DNA of 64,000 nucleotides from Bog-473 sp963824195 (GCA_963824195.1 CAWGOJ010000023.1:1-64000), one strand, 5' to 3'. Counted from the first letter of the stretch, positions 43,678 through 53,693 are shown. A program made the numbers and translations. The notes: a model not told the origin generated them from the letters alone.

Positions 43678-45324
43678 ATGGAGCGATCTACATCTCCGAT
43701 AACTAGCGTGCCACTCCGCTCAAGACTGCTTCTACTGGCGGAGAAGGCCGTGCCCCTCGGTCTCAGCGTCTTGGTCATCGCATCGCTCTCGGCGGGTTCC
43801 TTCTCGGATTCCGGACTCTCGAGGCTGGCTCTGGCGTCAGCGCCAGCCGCAGCGACAGTCACGGCGGCATCCGGCTACCGCCTCGTTGGAGCCGATGGTG
43901 GGGTGTACAACTACGGCGACGCCGCGTTCTACGGCTCGACGGGGAGCGTGCGACTCAACCGGCCGGTCGTGAGCATGGCGGCCACGCCCGACGGCGGCGG
44001 CTACTGGCTCGCGACGTCCGACGGCGGGGTGTTCACCTATGGCGACGCGGTGTTCTACGGCTCCGCCGGCAGCATGCACCTCAACGCCCCCATCGTCGGT
44101 ATTTCGGCCACGCCCGACGGCGGCGGCTACTGGCTCGCGACGTCCGACGGCGGGGTGTTCACCTATGGCGACGCTGTGTTCTACGGCTCGACCGGCGCAG
44201 TCCACCTCAACGCCCCCATCGTCGGTATGGCGGCCGCGCCCGACGGCGGCGGCTACTGGCTCGTGGCCTCCGACGGTGGGGTGTTCGCCTACGGGGACAC
44301 TGTGTTCCACGGCTCTTCCGGCAGCGTGCACCTCAACGCTCCCATCGTCGGTATGACGGCCACGCCCGACGGCGGCGGCTACTGGCTCGTGACGTCCGAC
44401 GGAGGGGTGTCCACCTACGGCGACGCTGTGTTCTACGGCTCGACCGGCGCAGTCCACCTCAACGCCCCCATCGTCGACATCGCTTCCACCCCTACTGGTA
44501 AGGGCTACTGGCTCGTGGCCTCAGACGGCGGCATCTTCGCTTACGGCGACGCGGTATTGCATGCTTCGACCGGCGCAGTCCACTTCAACGCCCCCATCGT
44601 CGGCATGGCTCCCCTCGCTAGCAGTCCGCGGACCACGATGCGGTGGGCGTGTATGACCAGTGACCGGATGGGTCACTGCCCCTTCGGTGCCGACCCGCAG
44701 ATCACAGGCGCCAGCAGCGACCCGTGGGTGGACCAGAACGTGTGGAGTCCGATCTCCGGCTGGCAGCAAACGCTGTCCTCCAACGGCCCAGGTGATTGGC
44801 AAGTCGTGGCGAACATGCCCGCTGGCAACAGCGGGGTCGTGTCCTTCGCGAACACTGGTGTCGACCTCTCCGGCGCGGTGGACAGTTACTCGCAGATCAC
44901 CAGTTCCTTCTCCGAAACCATGAACGCAACCAACCAGACCACCGCCTGGGCCATGTATGACCTGTGGTTCAACAACTGGGCTGACGAGGTGATGATCCAG
45001 TATGACTTCGCCAACAACGACGACTGCACCCCCGTGGCTACCGCCACCTTTGGAGGCTCGAACGGCGTCCCGGTGCAGAACTGGCACCTGTGCGACTTCG
45101 GGACAACACTGGACTGGAAACTTGGATCGGGCGAAGGGGCGGCAAAACACAGCGAGCATTCCGGAAGCATCGACATCCTCGCCATGATCAAATGGCTGGA
45201 GTCCAACCGCTACTTACCCGCTGGCAGCACGTGGACCGTGCTCAGCGACGGCTGGGAGATCTGCTCTACGGGCGGGCAGAACGAGACCTTCAAGCTGTCC
45301 AGCTACTCGGTAACTGCCTCGTAA
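43678..45324 (+). CDS. Secreted repeat protein with C-terminal GH12-like domain
   Basis: 548 residues. Hydrophobic signal segment at about 18-42, then six tandem repeats of 42 residues (about 70-320) of the form DGGVFTYGDAVFYGS with LNAPIVGM and PDGGGYWLV, which may fold as a beta-propeller. The C-terminal 220 residues include WADEVMIQYDF and SDGWEICSTGG, placed like the two catalytic Glu of GH12 endoglucanase/xyloglucanase enzymes, and a beta-rich composition ending in FKLSSYSVTAS. It should act outside the cell, with the repeats binding or spacing. The start ATG 43678 has no good ribosome binding site; GTG 43708 is possible. Confidence 0.75.
   Translation: MERSTSPITSVPLRSRLLLLAEKAVPLGLSVLVIASLSAGSFSDSGLSRLALASAPAAATVTAASGYRLVGADGGVYNYGDAAFYGSTGSVRLNRPVVSMAATPDGGGYWLATSDGGVFTYGDAVFYGSAGSMHLNAPIVGISATPDGGGYWLATSDGGVFTYGDAVFYGSTGAVHLNAPIVGMAAAPDGGGYWLVASDGGVFAYGDTVFHGSSGSVHLNAPIVGMTATPDGGGYWLVTSDGGVSTYGDAVFYGSTGAVHLNAPIVDIASTPTGKGYWLVASDGGIFAYGDAVLHASTGAVHFNAPIVGMAPLASSPRTTMRWACMTSDRMGHCPFGADPQITGASSDPWVDQNVWSPISGWQQTLSSNGPGDWQVVANMPAGNSGVVSFANTGVDLSGAVDSYSQITSSFSETMNATNQTTAWAMYDLWFNNWADEVMIQYDFANNDDCTPVATATFGGSNGVPVQNWHLCDFGTTLDWKLGSGEGAAKHSEHSGSIDILAMIKWLESNRYLPAGSTWTVLSDGWEICSTGGQNETFKLSSYSVTAS
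43885..44610 (+). repeat. 126-bp tandem repeat inside the GH12-like gene
   Basis: Units start at 43990, 44116, 44242 and 44368 with exactly 126 bp between them, and diverged units flank these on both sides (six in all). The central units are nearly identical at the DNA level, which indicates recent duplication or gene conversion. Each unit encodes one 42-residue repeat. Confidence 0.9.
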
Positions 45325-45872
45325 GCAAGATGGCTCGAGATCTGAGTGGCCGAGGAATTAGCTCTTGCGGTGCCGTACGGTTCGTGGGCTCCGATCCATC
45401 ACCCCGGCCAACTTGGTCTCAAGCGGTGCCACGGATTGTGGCTGCCGTACTGACGGTTGCGAGGATGAGCATATGACGCCGGCGCTTCGAAGGTCATGGC
45501 TTGGCCCGACTGGACGGCCTGGACAGAAGTTCCGGCCCTTTGAGTATGACCATGACGATGTACTGCTGTCAGTCAATCCGGTCACCGGATCATCACTTCA
45601 TCGGCGGCTCCAACTTGCGGGCAGCACTATTCCCCTTGACCGTACCGAGCAGAATCACAACTAGCTGTCAACGTAATAGGTCAACGCCTCCCTTCATCTT
45701 CCTGCCTGGAAGGAAGGTCGCTCATCGGCGACCACGCGTCTGTATCAGGACGAGGCAATCGGGAATCGTTATACGTTGCAAGGCTGACCTCTCACCCGCA
45801 GCTGGCTTTCGGCGTTGTGGAAGAGGGGCGTCACAAGGTGTTGGCTCGCTCAAGAGCCGGAAGGAACAAACC
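45325..45872. other. Interval without recognised gene
   Basis: 548 bp between the GH12-like gene and the GT25 gene. A + frame at 45365-45664 (99 residues) has no recognised domain. The right half is visibly less GC-rich, as is the gene that follows, and probably contains its promoter. Confidence 0.35.
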
Positions 45873-46685
45873 ATGCACGCATACGTCATCAACTTGGCTC
45901 GCTCACCCGATCGACGGGCGCATATCACTGCCGAGTTGCAGCGCGCTGGGTTGGATTACGAAATCACGGCTGCCGTCGACGGCCGTGATTTAGATCTGAA
46001 TGACTCTACCCTTATCGATTTTTCTTCACTTTCCTCTCGATGTCCGTTCCCTGTTGGTATGGCGGGGTGTTGTTTGAGCCACTTCAATGTCTATCAGAAG
46101 ATACTTGAGGACAGCCGAGATCGAGCCTTGATACTGGAGGACGATGTCACACTGCCACCTGACCTAAGTGACTTAGCTGATGACGTAGCTGGTCATCTGA
46201 CTGGTGCGGAAGTCGTGTTGCTCAACTCCAGCAGTTATCCGCCGGGCCCATTGAAAATAAGCTTGGAAGGCTCGGTCGACCTTCCGTCTTCACGATTGCT
46301 GGCGCTGCCTATTGACGCTCGTCAACTGGTGAATGCAGGCGCCTACGTCATAACTCGCCAGGCGTGCGCGCGCATGATCGAACACAGACTGCCCATTCGT
46401 ACAAACTCTGATGACTGGCGGTTCTTCTATGAGGAGGGCATCCTCGACCGCGTTCGCTGTGTGGTGCCCCAGCCAGTTACCAAAAACCCAAATTTCGAAT
46501 CAATGATCGGGCTCTATTCGCTGGGGAACGGCGTCAAAGCGCGATTGGTGGGACCACTCGTGCGCCATAAGGTCCCTCTCTTGCACCAGGCGATCCTCTA
46601 TAGAAGACAGCGCATCATGCGCCACTGGGATCGAGCCGAAGTGGTCGATATGCCATTCATAGAGAAACCGTCACGGCTGGGATAG
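45873..46685 (+). CDS. Glycosyltransferase family 25
   Basis: 270 residues. YVINLARSPDRRAHITAELQ at the N-terminus, FPVGMAGCCLSHFNVYQKIL, then RALILEDDVTLPPDL (EDD, the metal-binding motif) and VNAGAYVITRQACARMI define the LPS-type GT25 galactosyltransferase family. It adds a sugar, often galactose, to the glycan. The start ATG 45873 is behind AAGGAAC. Codon use differs visibly from the neighbours, with many T- and A-ending codons, a sign of transfer from a lower-GC source. Confidence 0.87.
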   Translation: MHAYVINLARSPDRRAHITAELQRAGLDYEITAAVDGRDLDLNDSTLIDFSSLSSRCPFPVGMAGCCLSHFNVYQKILEDSRDRALILEDDVTLPPDLSDLADDVAGHLTGAEVVLLNSSSYPPGPLKISLEGSVDLPSSRLLALPIDARQLVNAGAYVITRQACARMIEHRLPIRTNSDDWRFFYEEGILDRVRCVVPQPVTKNPNFESMIGLYSLGNGVKARLVGPLVRHKVPLLHQAILYRRQRIMRHWDRAEVVDMPFIEKPSRLG

Positions 46686-46939
46686 CCCACTGCCCGCGAC
46701 GCCCAGGGCCCCTCCGTTATGACGGCGTGAACGGTACGAACAGTTGAGGGGTCCCAACCTCGTGCCAGAGCAGCCCAGATGGCCGCGTGCCAATCCTCGC
46801 CCAAACAGAGCAGTGGCCGGCGAGGAAGATACCGCCTCTTCCAAGATGCCTGAGTGTATCTCCTCGGCGTCCCATCGCTCGTCTGAGGTATGGCAACATC
46901 GTGCGGCTGGCTGTCGGCCGCGCCCCACCGCGCGACGGC

Positions 46940-48256
46940 ATGAAGATCGCAGTCTTCGGACTCGGCTACGTCGGGACCGTCACCGCGGCCTGTCTCGCCG
47001 CCAACGGTCACGACGTCTGGGGCGTCGATCCGGACGAATTGAAGGTTGCTGCCATTTCGGCCGGACACAGTCCCGTCCTTGAGCCAGGTCTGCCCTCCCT
47101 GGTGGCACAATCCGTCGCGTCAGGCACACTCCACGCCACCGTCCGGCCTCACGATGCGCTGGAGAATGCCGAAGTCTCGCTCTTGTGCGTCGGGACCCCG
47201 TCCACCACGAGCGGTGAGACCAACCTCACCTACATCTACCGTGTGGTCGAGGACCTTATTCAGCCGCTCACGGAGTCGCTACAGACGCCGGCATTTCATG
47301 CCGTCGTAATCCGCAGCACGGTGCCACCCGGAACGGTCGAGGACATCGCCGCGATACTGCGGGACGCCTTCGTAGATTCGGGACCGGACGTCGCTGTCGC
47401 GATGTGCCCCGAGTTTCTCCGGGAAGGTACGGGGATAGCCGACTTCTACTCGCCTCCTTTCACGGTGATCGGCGCCTCGGACCTGCGCGCCATCGACAAG
47501 ATCTCGCGTCTCTTCTCCTTTCTCGATTCCCCGCTTCGAGTCGTACACCCGCGTACCGCCGAGGCCCTCAAGTACGCGTGTAATGCCTTCCACGCCACCA
47601 AGATCTCCTTCGCCAACGAACTTGGACGGATCTTCAGTCGCCTTGGAGTCGACAGCCGGGAGGTCATGGGACTCTTTTGCGAAGACACTTTTCTCAACAT
47701 CTCTCCCAAGTACTTGCGACCAGGCTTCGCCTTCGGCGGATCGTGCCTTCCAAAGGATCTTCGTTCTCTTCTCTACTTGGCGCGAACCGAGAGCATCGAT
47801 ATACCGCTGCTCTCGGGCGCACTGGCGAGCAACCGGTTGTCGATCGATGAAGCTATCGATCGCGTAGTTGCCGGAAAGGGTCATCGTGTCGCCCTGCTCG
47901 GGCTGAGTTTCAAGCCCGGTAGCGACGATCTCCGTGAGAGCCCCTATGTCGACCTGGCAGAAACCTTGTTGGGCAAGGGCTACGAGCTCCGCATCCATGA
48001 CCGTGTCCTCAACCCCTCGTCACTCGTCGGTGCCAACCGCCAGTACGTAGAATCCAGGCTTCCGCATCTCAAGCGCATCCTCACCGACGGCCCCGAGGAG
48101 GCGATTGCCGGCGCCGACATCGCGATCGTCTCCCATTCGACTGAAGAGGTCATCGGGGCATTGCTGAAATCACCGCCATCGCGGATCATCGACCTCGACG
48201 GTCGACTCGGACCGGAGCTCGAGACTCTGGACTGCTACGAAGGTTTCGCCTGGTGA
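46940..48256 (+). CDS. Nucleotide-sugar 6-dehydrogenase, GDP-mannose dehydrogenase-like
   Basis: 438 residues. IAVFGLGYVGTVTAACLAAN (NAD site), GHSPVLEPGL, PEFLREGTGIADFYSPPFTV, LKYACNAFHATKISFANELG and FAFGGSCLPKDLRSL with the catalytic Cys near 266, then LSFKPGSDDLRESPYVDLAE. The EFLREG and SPIxEPGL-type wording fits AlgD (GDP-mannose to GDP-mannuronate) better than UDP-glucose dehydrogenase. It would supply a uronic acid, which agrees with the heparinase-type gene downstream. The start is ATG 46940; an upstream frame to 46787 is not coding-like. It is followed by a GT4 gene 61 bp on. Confidence 0.87.
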   Translation: MKIAVFGLGYVGTVTAACLAANGHDVWGVDPDELKVAAISAGHSPVLEPGLPSLVAQSVASGTLHATVRPHDALENAEVSLLCVGTPSTTSGETNLTYIYRVVEDLIQPLTESLQTPAFHAVVIRSTVPPGTVEDIAAILRDAFVDSGPDVAVAMCPEFLREGTGIADFYSPPFTVIGASDLRAIDKISRLFSFLDSPLRVVHPRTAEALKYACNAFHATKISFANELGRIFSRLGVDSREVMGLFCEDTFLNISPKYLRPGFAFGGSCLPKDLRSLLYLARTESIDIPLLSGALASNRLSIDEAIDRVVAGKGHRVALLGLSFKPGSDDLRESPYVDLAETLLGKGYELRIHDRVLNPSSLVGANRQYVESRLPHLKRILTDGPEEAIAGADIAIVSHSTEEVIGALLKSPPSRIIDLDGRLGPELETLDCYEGFAW

Positions 48257-48317
48257 CTGACGGCAGTCAGGCCGCCGAGGACCGACTGCCCAGGGCACGA
48301 CTCGGGAGCGCCCCGCA

Positions 48318-49529
48318 ATGAGCAAGCCTCCCCGAGTGCGAGGACGGGTGCTCATTCTCGTGCAGAATCTGTCGGTCCCATTCGACCGCCGTGTGTGGCT
48401 CGAGTGCCAGTCGCTGGTGGAGGCCGGCTTCCGAGTCGCCGTCGTCTGTCCAAAGGCGCCAGGTGACCCGACCTATTACCGGCTCAACGGGGTCGATCTG
48501 TTCAAGTACCGAGCCTATGCTCCCGGCAGCTCGAGCATGTCGTTCATCCTCGAATACGTCTACTCGTTCCTCGCCACTCTCCTGCTCAGTCTGAGAGCGA
48601 GTCTGCGCGGTCGGTTCGCCGTCGTTCAAAGCTGTAATCCACCCGACCTCTTCTGGCCCATCGGACTCCTGTTTCGGGTGCTTCACGGGTCATCTTTCGT
48701 CTTCGATCACCACGATCTCTGTCCGGAGTTGTACCAATCGCGGTTTCCAGACGGGAACCAGCTGATCTACCGGGCTCTTCGACTAATGGAGCGCTGCACC
48801 GCAAGGAGCGCAGACCACGTCATCTCGACCAATGACTCCTATCGACAGATCGTCCTCGACCGGGACGGCATCGCGCCAGCGTGCGTGACCGTCATCCGCA
48901 CGGGGCCCGACTTGACCCGACTTCGTCGCACCGCAGCGGAGTCGAGCCTCCGACGCGCCAGACCTCATCTAGCTGCGTATCTGGGTGTGATGGGGCCTCA
49001 GGATGGCGTGGACCTCGTGTTGGAGATGGCGGATCACGTTGTGCACCAGCTCGGGCGTCGGGACATCGGCTTCACCCTCATCGGATCGGGCGATTGCTTC
49101 GATGACCTCGTCGCGCTGAGCCACCGTCTCGAGCTGTCCGACTTCGTCACGTTCACCGGGCGGGTCCCCGATGCGGAGGTGGCCGCAATCCTTTCCACAG
49201 CCGACGTAGGCATCTCGCCGGATCCCAAGAATCCATTGAACGATGTCTCCACGATGAACAAGACCATGGAGTACATGGCTTTCGCACTACCCGTCGTTGC
49301 GTTCGACCTACGCGAGACCCGCGTATCGGCAGGTGACGCTGCTGTCTACGCAACCCCGAACGACGTCGGTGAGCTGGCTCGGCTGCTAATTGACCTGATC
49401 GATGACGAACCCCGGCGGCGTGTGATGGGAATAACGGGACGTACTCGGATCGAGCAGGAGCTGGCCTGGGGTCACCAGGCTCCGCGCTATGTCGGGGTCT
49501 ACAAGACGCTCACCGCGGGTTCGCAGTGA
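48318..49529 (+). CDS. Glycosyltransferase family 4
   Basis: 403 residues. VLILVQNLSVPFDRRVWLEC at the N-terminus and FDHHDLCPELY are typical of GT4 proteins found with asparagine synthase and heparinase genes. The C-terminal donor domain has YLGVMGPQDGVDLVLEMADH, LIGSGDCFDDL and NKTMEYMAFALPVVAFD, which replaces the E-x7-E motif by K-x-M-E. Soluble or membrane-associated on the cytoplasmic side. Ribosome binding site GGGAG precedes ATG 48318. Next gene asnB starts 17 bp downstream. Confidence 0.9.
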   Translation: MSKPPRVRGRVLILVQNLSVPFDRRVWLECQSLVEAGFRVAVVCPKAPGDPTYYRLNGVDLFKYRAYAPGSSSMSFILEYVYSFLATLLLSLRASLRGRFAVVQSCNPPDLFWPIGLLFRVLHGSSFVFDHHDLCPELYQSRFPDGNQLIYRALRLMERCTARSADHVISTNDSYRQIVLDRDGIAPACVTVIRTGPDLTRLRRTAAESSLRRARPHLAAYLGVMGPQDGVDLVLEMADHVVHQLGRRDIGFTLIGSGDCFDDLVALSHRLELSDFVTFTGRVPDAEVAAILSTADVGISPDPKNPLNDVSTMNKTMEYMAFALPVVAFDLRETRVSAGDAAVYATPNDVGELARLLIDLIDDEPRRRVMGITGRTRIEQELAWGHQAPRYVGVYKTLTAGSQ

Positions 49530-49546
49530 CGGCCGGAGGCTGACCT

Positions 49547-51448
49547 ATGTGCGGTATTGCAGGCGCCTACCAACAAGTCGACGGTCACGCGGCCACCCAG
49601 GAGATGGGCCGGTGCCTCGATCACCGGGGACCGGACGAGGCGGGTTCGTTCTCGTACACCGACGAGCGGGTCGACGTCCACTTCGCCCACCGCCGCCTTT
49701 CGATCATCGACCTTCAGCATGGTCAACAACCCCTCGTCAAGCGACCATTCGTGCTCTGCTACAACGGCGAGTTGTACAACTACCGGGAGATCAGAGCTGA
49801 GCTGGTCTCCGGCGGTGCCAGGTTTGCCACCACCTCTGACACCGAAGTCGTCCTCGAGGCATGGCGTCGCTGGGGACCTCAATGTTTGCCGCGGTTCCGA
49901 GGCATGTTTGCATTTGCCCTGCTCGATCAAGCGACTGGCTCTCTCTTCCTCGCTCGAGACCAGTTCGGGATCAAGCCCCTGCACTTCGTTCGTCGCAAAG
50001 ACGGTGTCGTATTCGCTTCCGAGCTCAAAGCGCTAGTGAGCGCTTTTGGTTCCGAGTTGCGCATCCTTCCCCAGGCACTCGTGGCGTCCATGCTCTACTA
50101 CTGGGTGCCCGACCAGAGATGCTCAGTGCAAGGTGTCGAGAAGCTCCAGCCGGGCACTTGGGCCGAGTTCCGTCCTGACGGCGCCTGTCGCGTCGAGTCG
50201 TATTGGGACATCGTCGGGGAGGCAGCTGCGGCTCGAGAGGAGCATTACGACCTCCGGGAGGTCATTGAGGACTCAGTGAACGCCCACCTCGTCGCCGACG
50301 TCCCGGTGTCGAGCTTCCTCTCCGGTGGCCTCGACTCGAGCATCGTGACCGTGCTGGCGAAGCAGGCCAACCCTCAGATCGACGCATACACCATTACATT
50401 CCGGGCTGAGGACCAGCGGCTCGAAGCCATGCCGGACGACGCCGTCTACGCCCGAAAGATCGCCCAACGTCACGGCATCGAACTGCACGAGATTGAGGTA
50501 CAGCCAGATGTGGTCGGTTTGCTGCCGAGGATGGTCGATATCCTCGACGAGCCCACGGGCGACCCGGCAGCCATCAATACCCTCCTCATGTCGGAGGCAG
50601 CCCGTGCGGCCGGAGTCAAAGTCCTTCTGTCGGGGATGGGCGCGGACGAACTGTTCGGGGGTTACCGCAAACACGTGGCCTGCGTTCTGGCCGGCCGATA
50701 TCGCGAGCTTCCCGCCTTCGTCCATCGCTCGACGAACGGCGTTGTCGGCCGCCTGCCCGTAACCGCTGCGGGCCGCGGCCTTCGCCACGCCCGGTGGGCC
50801 AAGCGATTCGTGACGTTTGCCGAGCTTCCCGAAGAGGCGGCATTCCGCAGGAGCTACAGTCTGTACTCTCCCGCGGAGTTGGCGGCACTTCTCAACCCCG
50901 AGTTGCAGCGGCACATCGACGACGTCCTCGAACAGCATCTTCAAGTCTACGAGGACAACCTGCTTTCGGACGGGATCAACCGCATGTGTTTGGCGGATAG
51001 CCGACTGTTTCTCCCTGGTCTCAACCTTGCCTACACGGACCGAGCCAGTATGGCCGCATCGACCGAAGTGCGCGTTCCATTCGTGGATCCCGTGGTCTTC
51101 CGGGCCGCGTTCTCACTGGCCGGCAAGGAGAAGGTCTCCGGGAGAACCGGAAAGATCGCGTTGAAGCGGGCGGCACAGGCCTGGCTCCCGAATGAGATCG
51201 TGCACCGACCCAAGGCGTCCTTCTCGGCACCGCTCCGGGCATGGGTGACACAAGACCTGCGTGAAGTAATCGACGACTCGTTGCTCGGGGGCGAACTCGT
51301 GGGTACGGGGTTCCTGAACCGGCCAGCCGTCTCCGTGCTCGTCGAAGAGCACCGATCGGGGCGAGAGGACCGGTCCAAGCAGATTTGGCAGCTACTTACG
51401 CTCGAGTTCTGGTACCGCCAAACCCGTCGAGCCGGAGTAGGGCTGTGA
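49547..51448 (+). CDS. asnB: Asparagine synthase (glutamine-hydrolysing)
   Basis: 633 residues. N-terminal glutaminase domain with catalytic Cys2 (MCGIAGAYQ), LDHRGPDEAG, CYNGELYNYRE and LARDQFGIKPL. C-terminal synthetase domain with the PP-loop SFLSGGLDSSIV (near 256-267) and LLSGMGADELFGGYRKH. In polysaccharide loci such proteins may amidate a uronic acid or other carboxylate instead of making asparagine; the neighbouring AlgD-like enzyme makes this plausible. GGAGG lies seven bases before ATG 49547. It belongs to the run GT4-asnB-oxidoreductase-heparinase. Confidence 0.93.
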   Translation: MCGIAGAYQQVDGHAATQEMGRCLDHRGPDEAGSFSYTDERVDVHFAHRRLSIIDLQHGQQPLVKRPFVLCYNGELYNYREIRAELVSGGARFATTSDTEVVLEAWRRWGPQCLPRFRGMFAFALLDQATGSLFLARDQFGIKPLHFVRRKDGVVFASELKALVSAFGSELRILPQALVASMLYYWVPDQRCSVQGVEKLQPGTWAEFRPDGACRVESYWDIVGEAAAAREEHYDLREVIEDSVNAHLVADVPVSSFLSGGLDSSIVTVLAKQANPQIDAYTITFRAEDQRLEAMPDDAVYARKIAQRHGIELHEIEVQPDVVGLLPRMVDILDEPTGDPAAINTLLMSEAARAAGVKVLLSGMGADELFGGYRKHVACVLAGRYRELPAFVHRSTNGVVGRLPVTAAGRGLRHARWAKRFVTFAELPEEAAFRRSYSLYSPAELAALLNPELQRHIDDVLEQHLQVYEDNLLSDGINRMCLADSRLFLPGLNLAYTDRASMAASTEVRVPFVDPVVFRAAFSLAGKEKVSGRTGKIALKRAAQAWLPNEIVHRPKASFSAPLRAWVTQDLREVIDDSLLGGELVGTGFLNRPAVSVLVEEHRSGREDRSKQIWQLLTLEFWYRQTRRAGVGL

Positions 51449-51479
51449 CCCCGGGTCCGAGAAGGGAGTCGGACAACCG

Positions 51480-53693
51480 ATGAAGCAAGTGGCACAAAAC
51501 TACCGCTCAGGGGAACTTGCCGTCATAGACGCGCCTGCTCCTTCGTGTGCCCCGGGCGGGGTGCTTGTGCGATCGCTCTACTCCTTGATCTCCACGGGCA
51601 CAGAGTTGATGAAAGTGGGAGAGTCCAAGATGTCACTGGTCGGCAAGGCACGCGCGCGCCCCGACCAGGTGAAGAAGGTGCTCGAAAACGTACAGCAGCA
51701 GGGCGCGATTACTACATACAAAAAGGCCATGAACCGTCTCGACTCGTATTCGCCGCTGGGTTATTCGCTGGCGGGCGTCGTAGAGGAGGTGGGAAAGGGA
51801 GCTGAGGAGTTCGCTATTGGCCAACTCGTGGCTTGCGCCGGCAACGAGTTCGCCCTCCACGCCGAGATCAACTGGATACCGACCAATCTCTGCGTGGTGG
51901 TGCCCGACGGTGTTTCGCCTCAGCTGGCCGCGTTTGCCACCGTGGGTTCGATCGCGTTGCAAGGTGTTCGTCAAGGGAACGTCCAGCTCGGGGAGACCGC
52001 GTGCGTCATCGGCCTGGGCCTGGTCGGGCAGCTGGTCGTCCAGCTGCTCGTAGCCTCCGGCGTCCAAGTGGTCGGGCTCGATCCCGACCAGGACCGATGC
52101 TGGTTGGCAGAGAAGTCAGGCGCCCTGCTTTGCACGGCACCGGACGAGGACGGAACGGCCGCGGTGGAGCAGGCGCTGTCCAAGGCCTCGGACGGTCTCG
52201 GTGCCGACCGCGTGTTCCTCGTCGCGGGCGGCACTTCCAACCAGCCGGTTGAGTTGGCGGCGCGCCTCGCGCGCGACCGGGCAACGGTCATCGACATCGG
52301 CAAGTGCAAGCTGGACTTGCCCTGGAACGATTACTACGAGAAGGAACTCGACCTTCGGTTCTCCCGCTCGTACGGTCCCGGCCGCTATGACCCCAGATAC
52401 GAAGTCGACGGAGTCGACTACCCGGCAGGGTACGTACGATGGACGGAGCGACGCAATCTGCAGTGTTTCGTCAACGCCGTGGCCAGAAAGCAGATCGATC
52501 CCGAGCCGCTCATCGCCGGGATCTTCCCCCTTCGGGACGCGCCGAGCGTCTACGGGCAGCTCGGCACCGGCGTGTTGCAGGGTGTCGGCTTTCTCTTCGA
52601 GTATGACGTACCGAATGAGACCGATCCTCATGCTCCGAGTCACGGTCAGGCCGATGCACACGCGGTGCCCGGTCGGCGCACGACGGCAGTATCTTCGCGT
52701 CACACGCCGACCCGCCATGACGCTCATGAGGCAGACTCACTGAGGATCGGCTTTGTCGGCGCCGGGAACTACGCGTCGTCGATGCTGCTTCCGCACCTCG
52801 TGAAGCAACCGGGGGTCGAGCTGGCTCACGTTGCCACCCGCCGCTCGCTGTCGGCAGTTAACGCGCAGCGCAAATTCCGGTTTCAAGATGCCAGCACCGA
52901 TCCGGAAGCTCTCTTCGAGGACCAATCGGTTGACGCCGTGTTCATCGTCACGCGGCACAGTGCGCATGCCGACTTGACGTGCCGCGCCCTCGAGGCGGGA
53001 AAGGCGGTCTTCGTCGAAAAGCCGCTGGCTCTGACATCCGACGGGCTTGACCGCATTCTCGCCACGGTGGACGAGACCGGGAACGACAGGGTCATGGTCG
53101 GCTTCAATCGTCGATTTGCTCCGCTCCTCGTGGAGATGCGGGCACGGTTCGGCCGATCACCCGAGCCGACGAACGCCCGCTACCTGGTCAACGCAGGACG
53201 ACTCGCGTCGGACAGCTGGTATCGGGACAGCGAACTCGAGGGCTCTCGCTTCGTGGGCGAAGGGGGCCATTTCGTGGACACCATGAGCTGGTGGATCGGA
53301 AGCGATCCGGTGGAAGTCATGACGATGGCTGCCGGCGGTCCCGACGAGGTGCAGGTGAGCCTTCGCTACGGTGACGGGTCGCTCGCGACCGTCACCTACT
53401 TGACGAGTACACACCGGCGCTTCCCCAAGGAGACTTTCGAAGCCTCGAGCGGTGGGCGGACAGCTCGACTCGACAATTTCAGGCGAGCCACCGTCTGGTC
53501 GGGTGCACGCGCTCGAGTCCGCCGGCACCTCGGTTCACCGGACAAGGGTCAACCCGCCGAGATCAAGGCCTTCCTCGACGCAGTGCGCACCGGTGGACCG
53601 ATGCCCATCTCCCTGGACTCTCTGACGGCCACGACTCGCGCCACTCTCATTGCAGCCTCAGCTGTCGCAAGTCGCACACCACAACAGCTGTGA
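51480..53693 (+). CDS. Bi-domain oxidoreductase (Zn-alcohol-dehydrogenase-like plus Gfo/Idh/MocA)
   Basis: 737 residues. Residues 1-370: MDR-type dehydrogenase (YSLISTGTELMKVGE, GYSLAGVVEEVG, VIGLGLVGQLVVQLL NAD site). A Pro/His/Ala-rich linker of about 45 residues follows, then Gfo/Idh/MocA from about 419: LRIGFVGAGNYASSM, FIVTRHSAHADL, VFVEKPLAL and GEGGHFVDTMSWW. These fusions are usual partners of heparinase II/III proteins in exopolysaccharide clusters, where an oxidation/reduction at a sugar is suspected, but the substrate is unproven. The start ATG 51480 follows GGGAG. It lies 31 bp after asnB. Confidence 0.92.
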   Translation: MKQVAQNYRSGELAVIDAPAPSCAPGGVLVRSLYSLISTGTELMKVGESKMSLVGKARARPDQVKKVLENVQQQGAITTYKKAMNRLDSYSPLGYSLAGVVEEVGKGAEEFAIGQLVACAGNEFALHAEINWIPTNLCVVVPDGVSPQLAAFATVGSIALQGVRQGNVQLGETACVIGLGLVGQLVVQLLVASGVQVVGLDPDQDRCWLAEKSGALLCTAPDEDGTAAVEQALSKASDGLGADRVFLVAGGTSNQPVELAARLARDRATVIDIGKCKLDLPWNDYYEKELDLRFSRSYGPGRYDPRYEVDGVDYPAGYVRWTERRNLQCFVNAVARKQIDPEPLIAGIFPLRDAPSVYGQLGTGVLQGVGFLFEYDVPNETDPHAPSHGQADAHAVPGRRTTAVSSRHTPTRHDAHEADSLRIGFVGAGNYASSMLLPHLVKQPGVELAHVATRRSLSAVNAQRKFRFQDASTDPEALFEDQSVDAVFIVTRHSAHADLTCRALEAGKAVFVEKPLALTSDGLDRILATVDETGNDRVMVGFNRRFAPLLVEMRARFGRSPEPTNARYLVNAGRLASDSWYRDSELEGSRFVGEGGHFVDTMSWWIGSDPVEVMTMAAGGPDEVQVSLRYGDGSLATVTYLTSTHRRFPKETFEASSGGRTARLDNFRRATVWSGARARVRRHLGSPDKGQPAEIKAFLDAVRTGGPMPISLDSLTATTRATLIAASAVASRTPQQL

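Noticed and set aside
43560..43862. Upstream extension of the small membrane protein on the - strand
   Set aside because: It would overlap the divergent GH12-like gene's start and signal peptide by more than 180 bp and has low-complexity composition.
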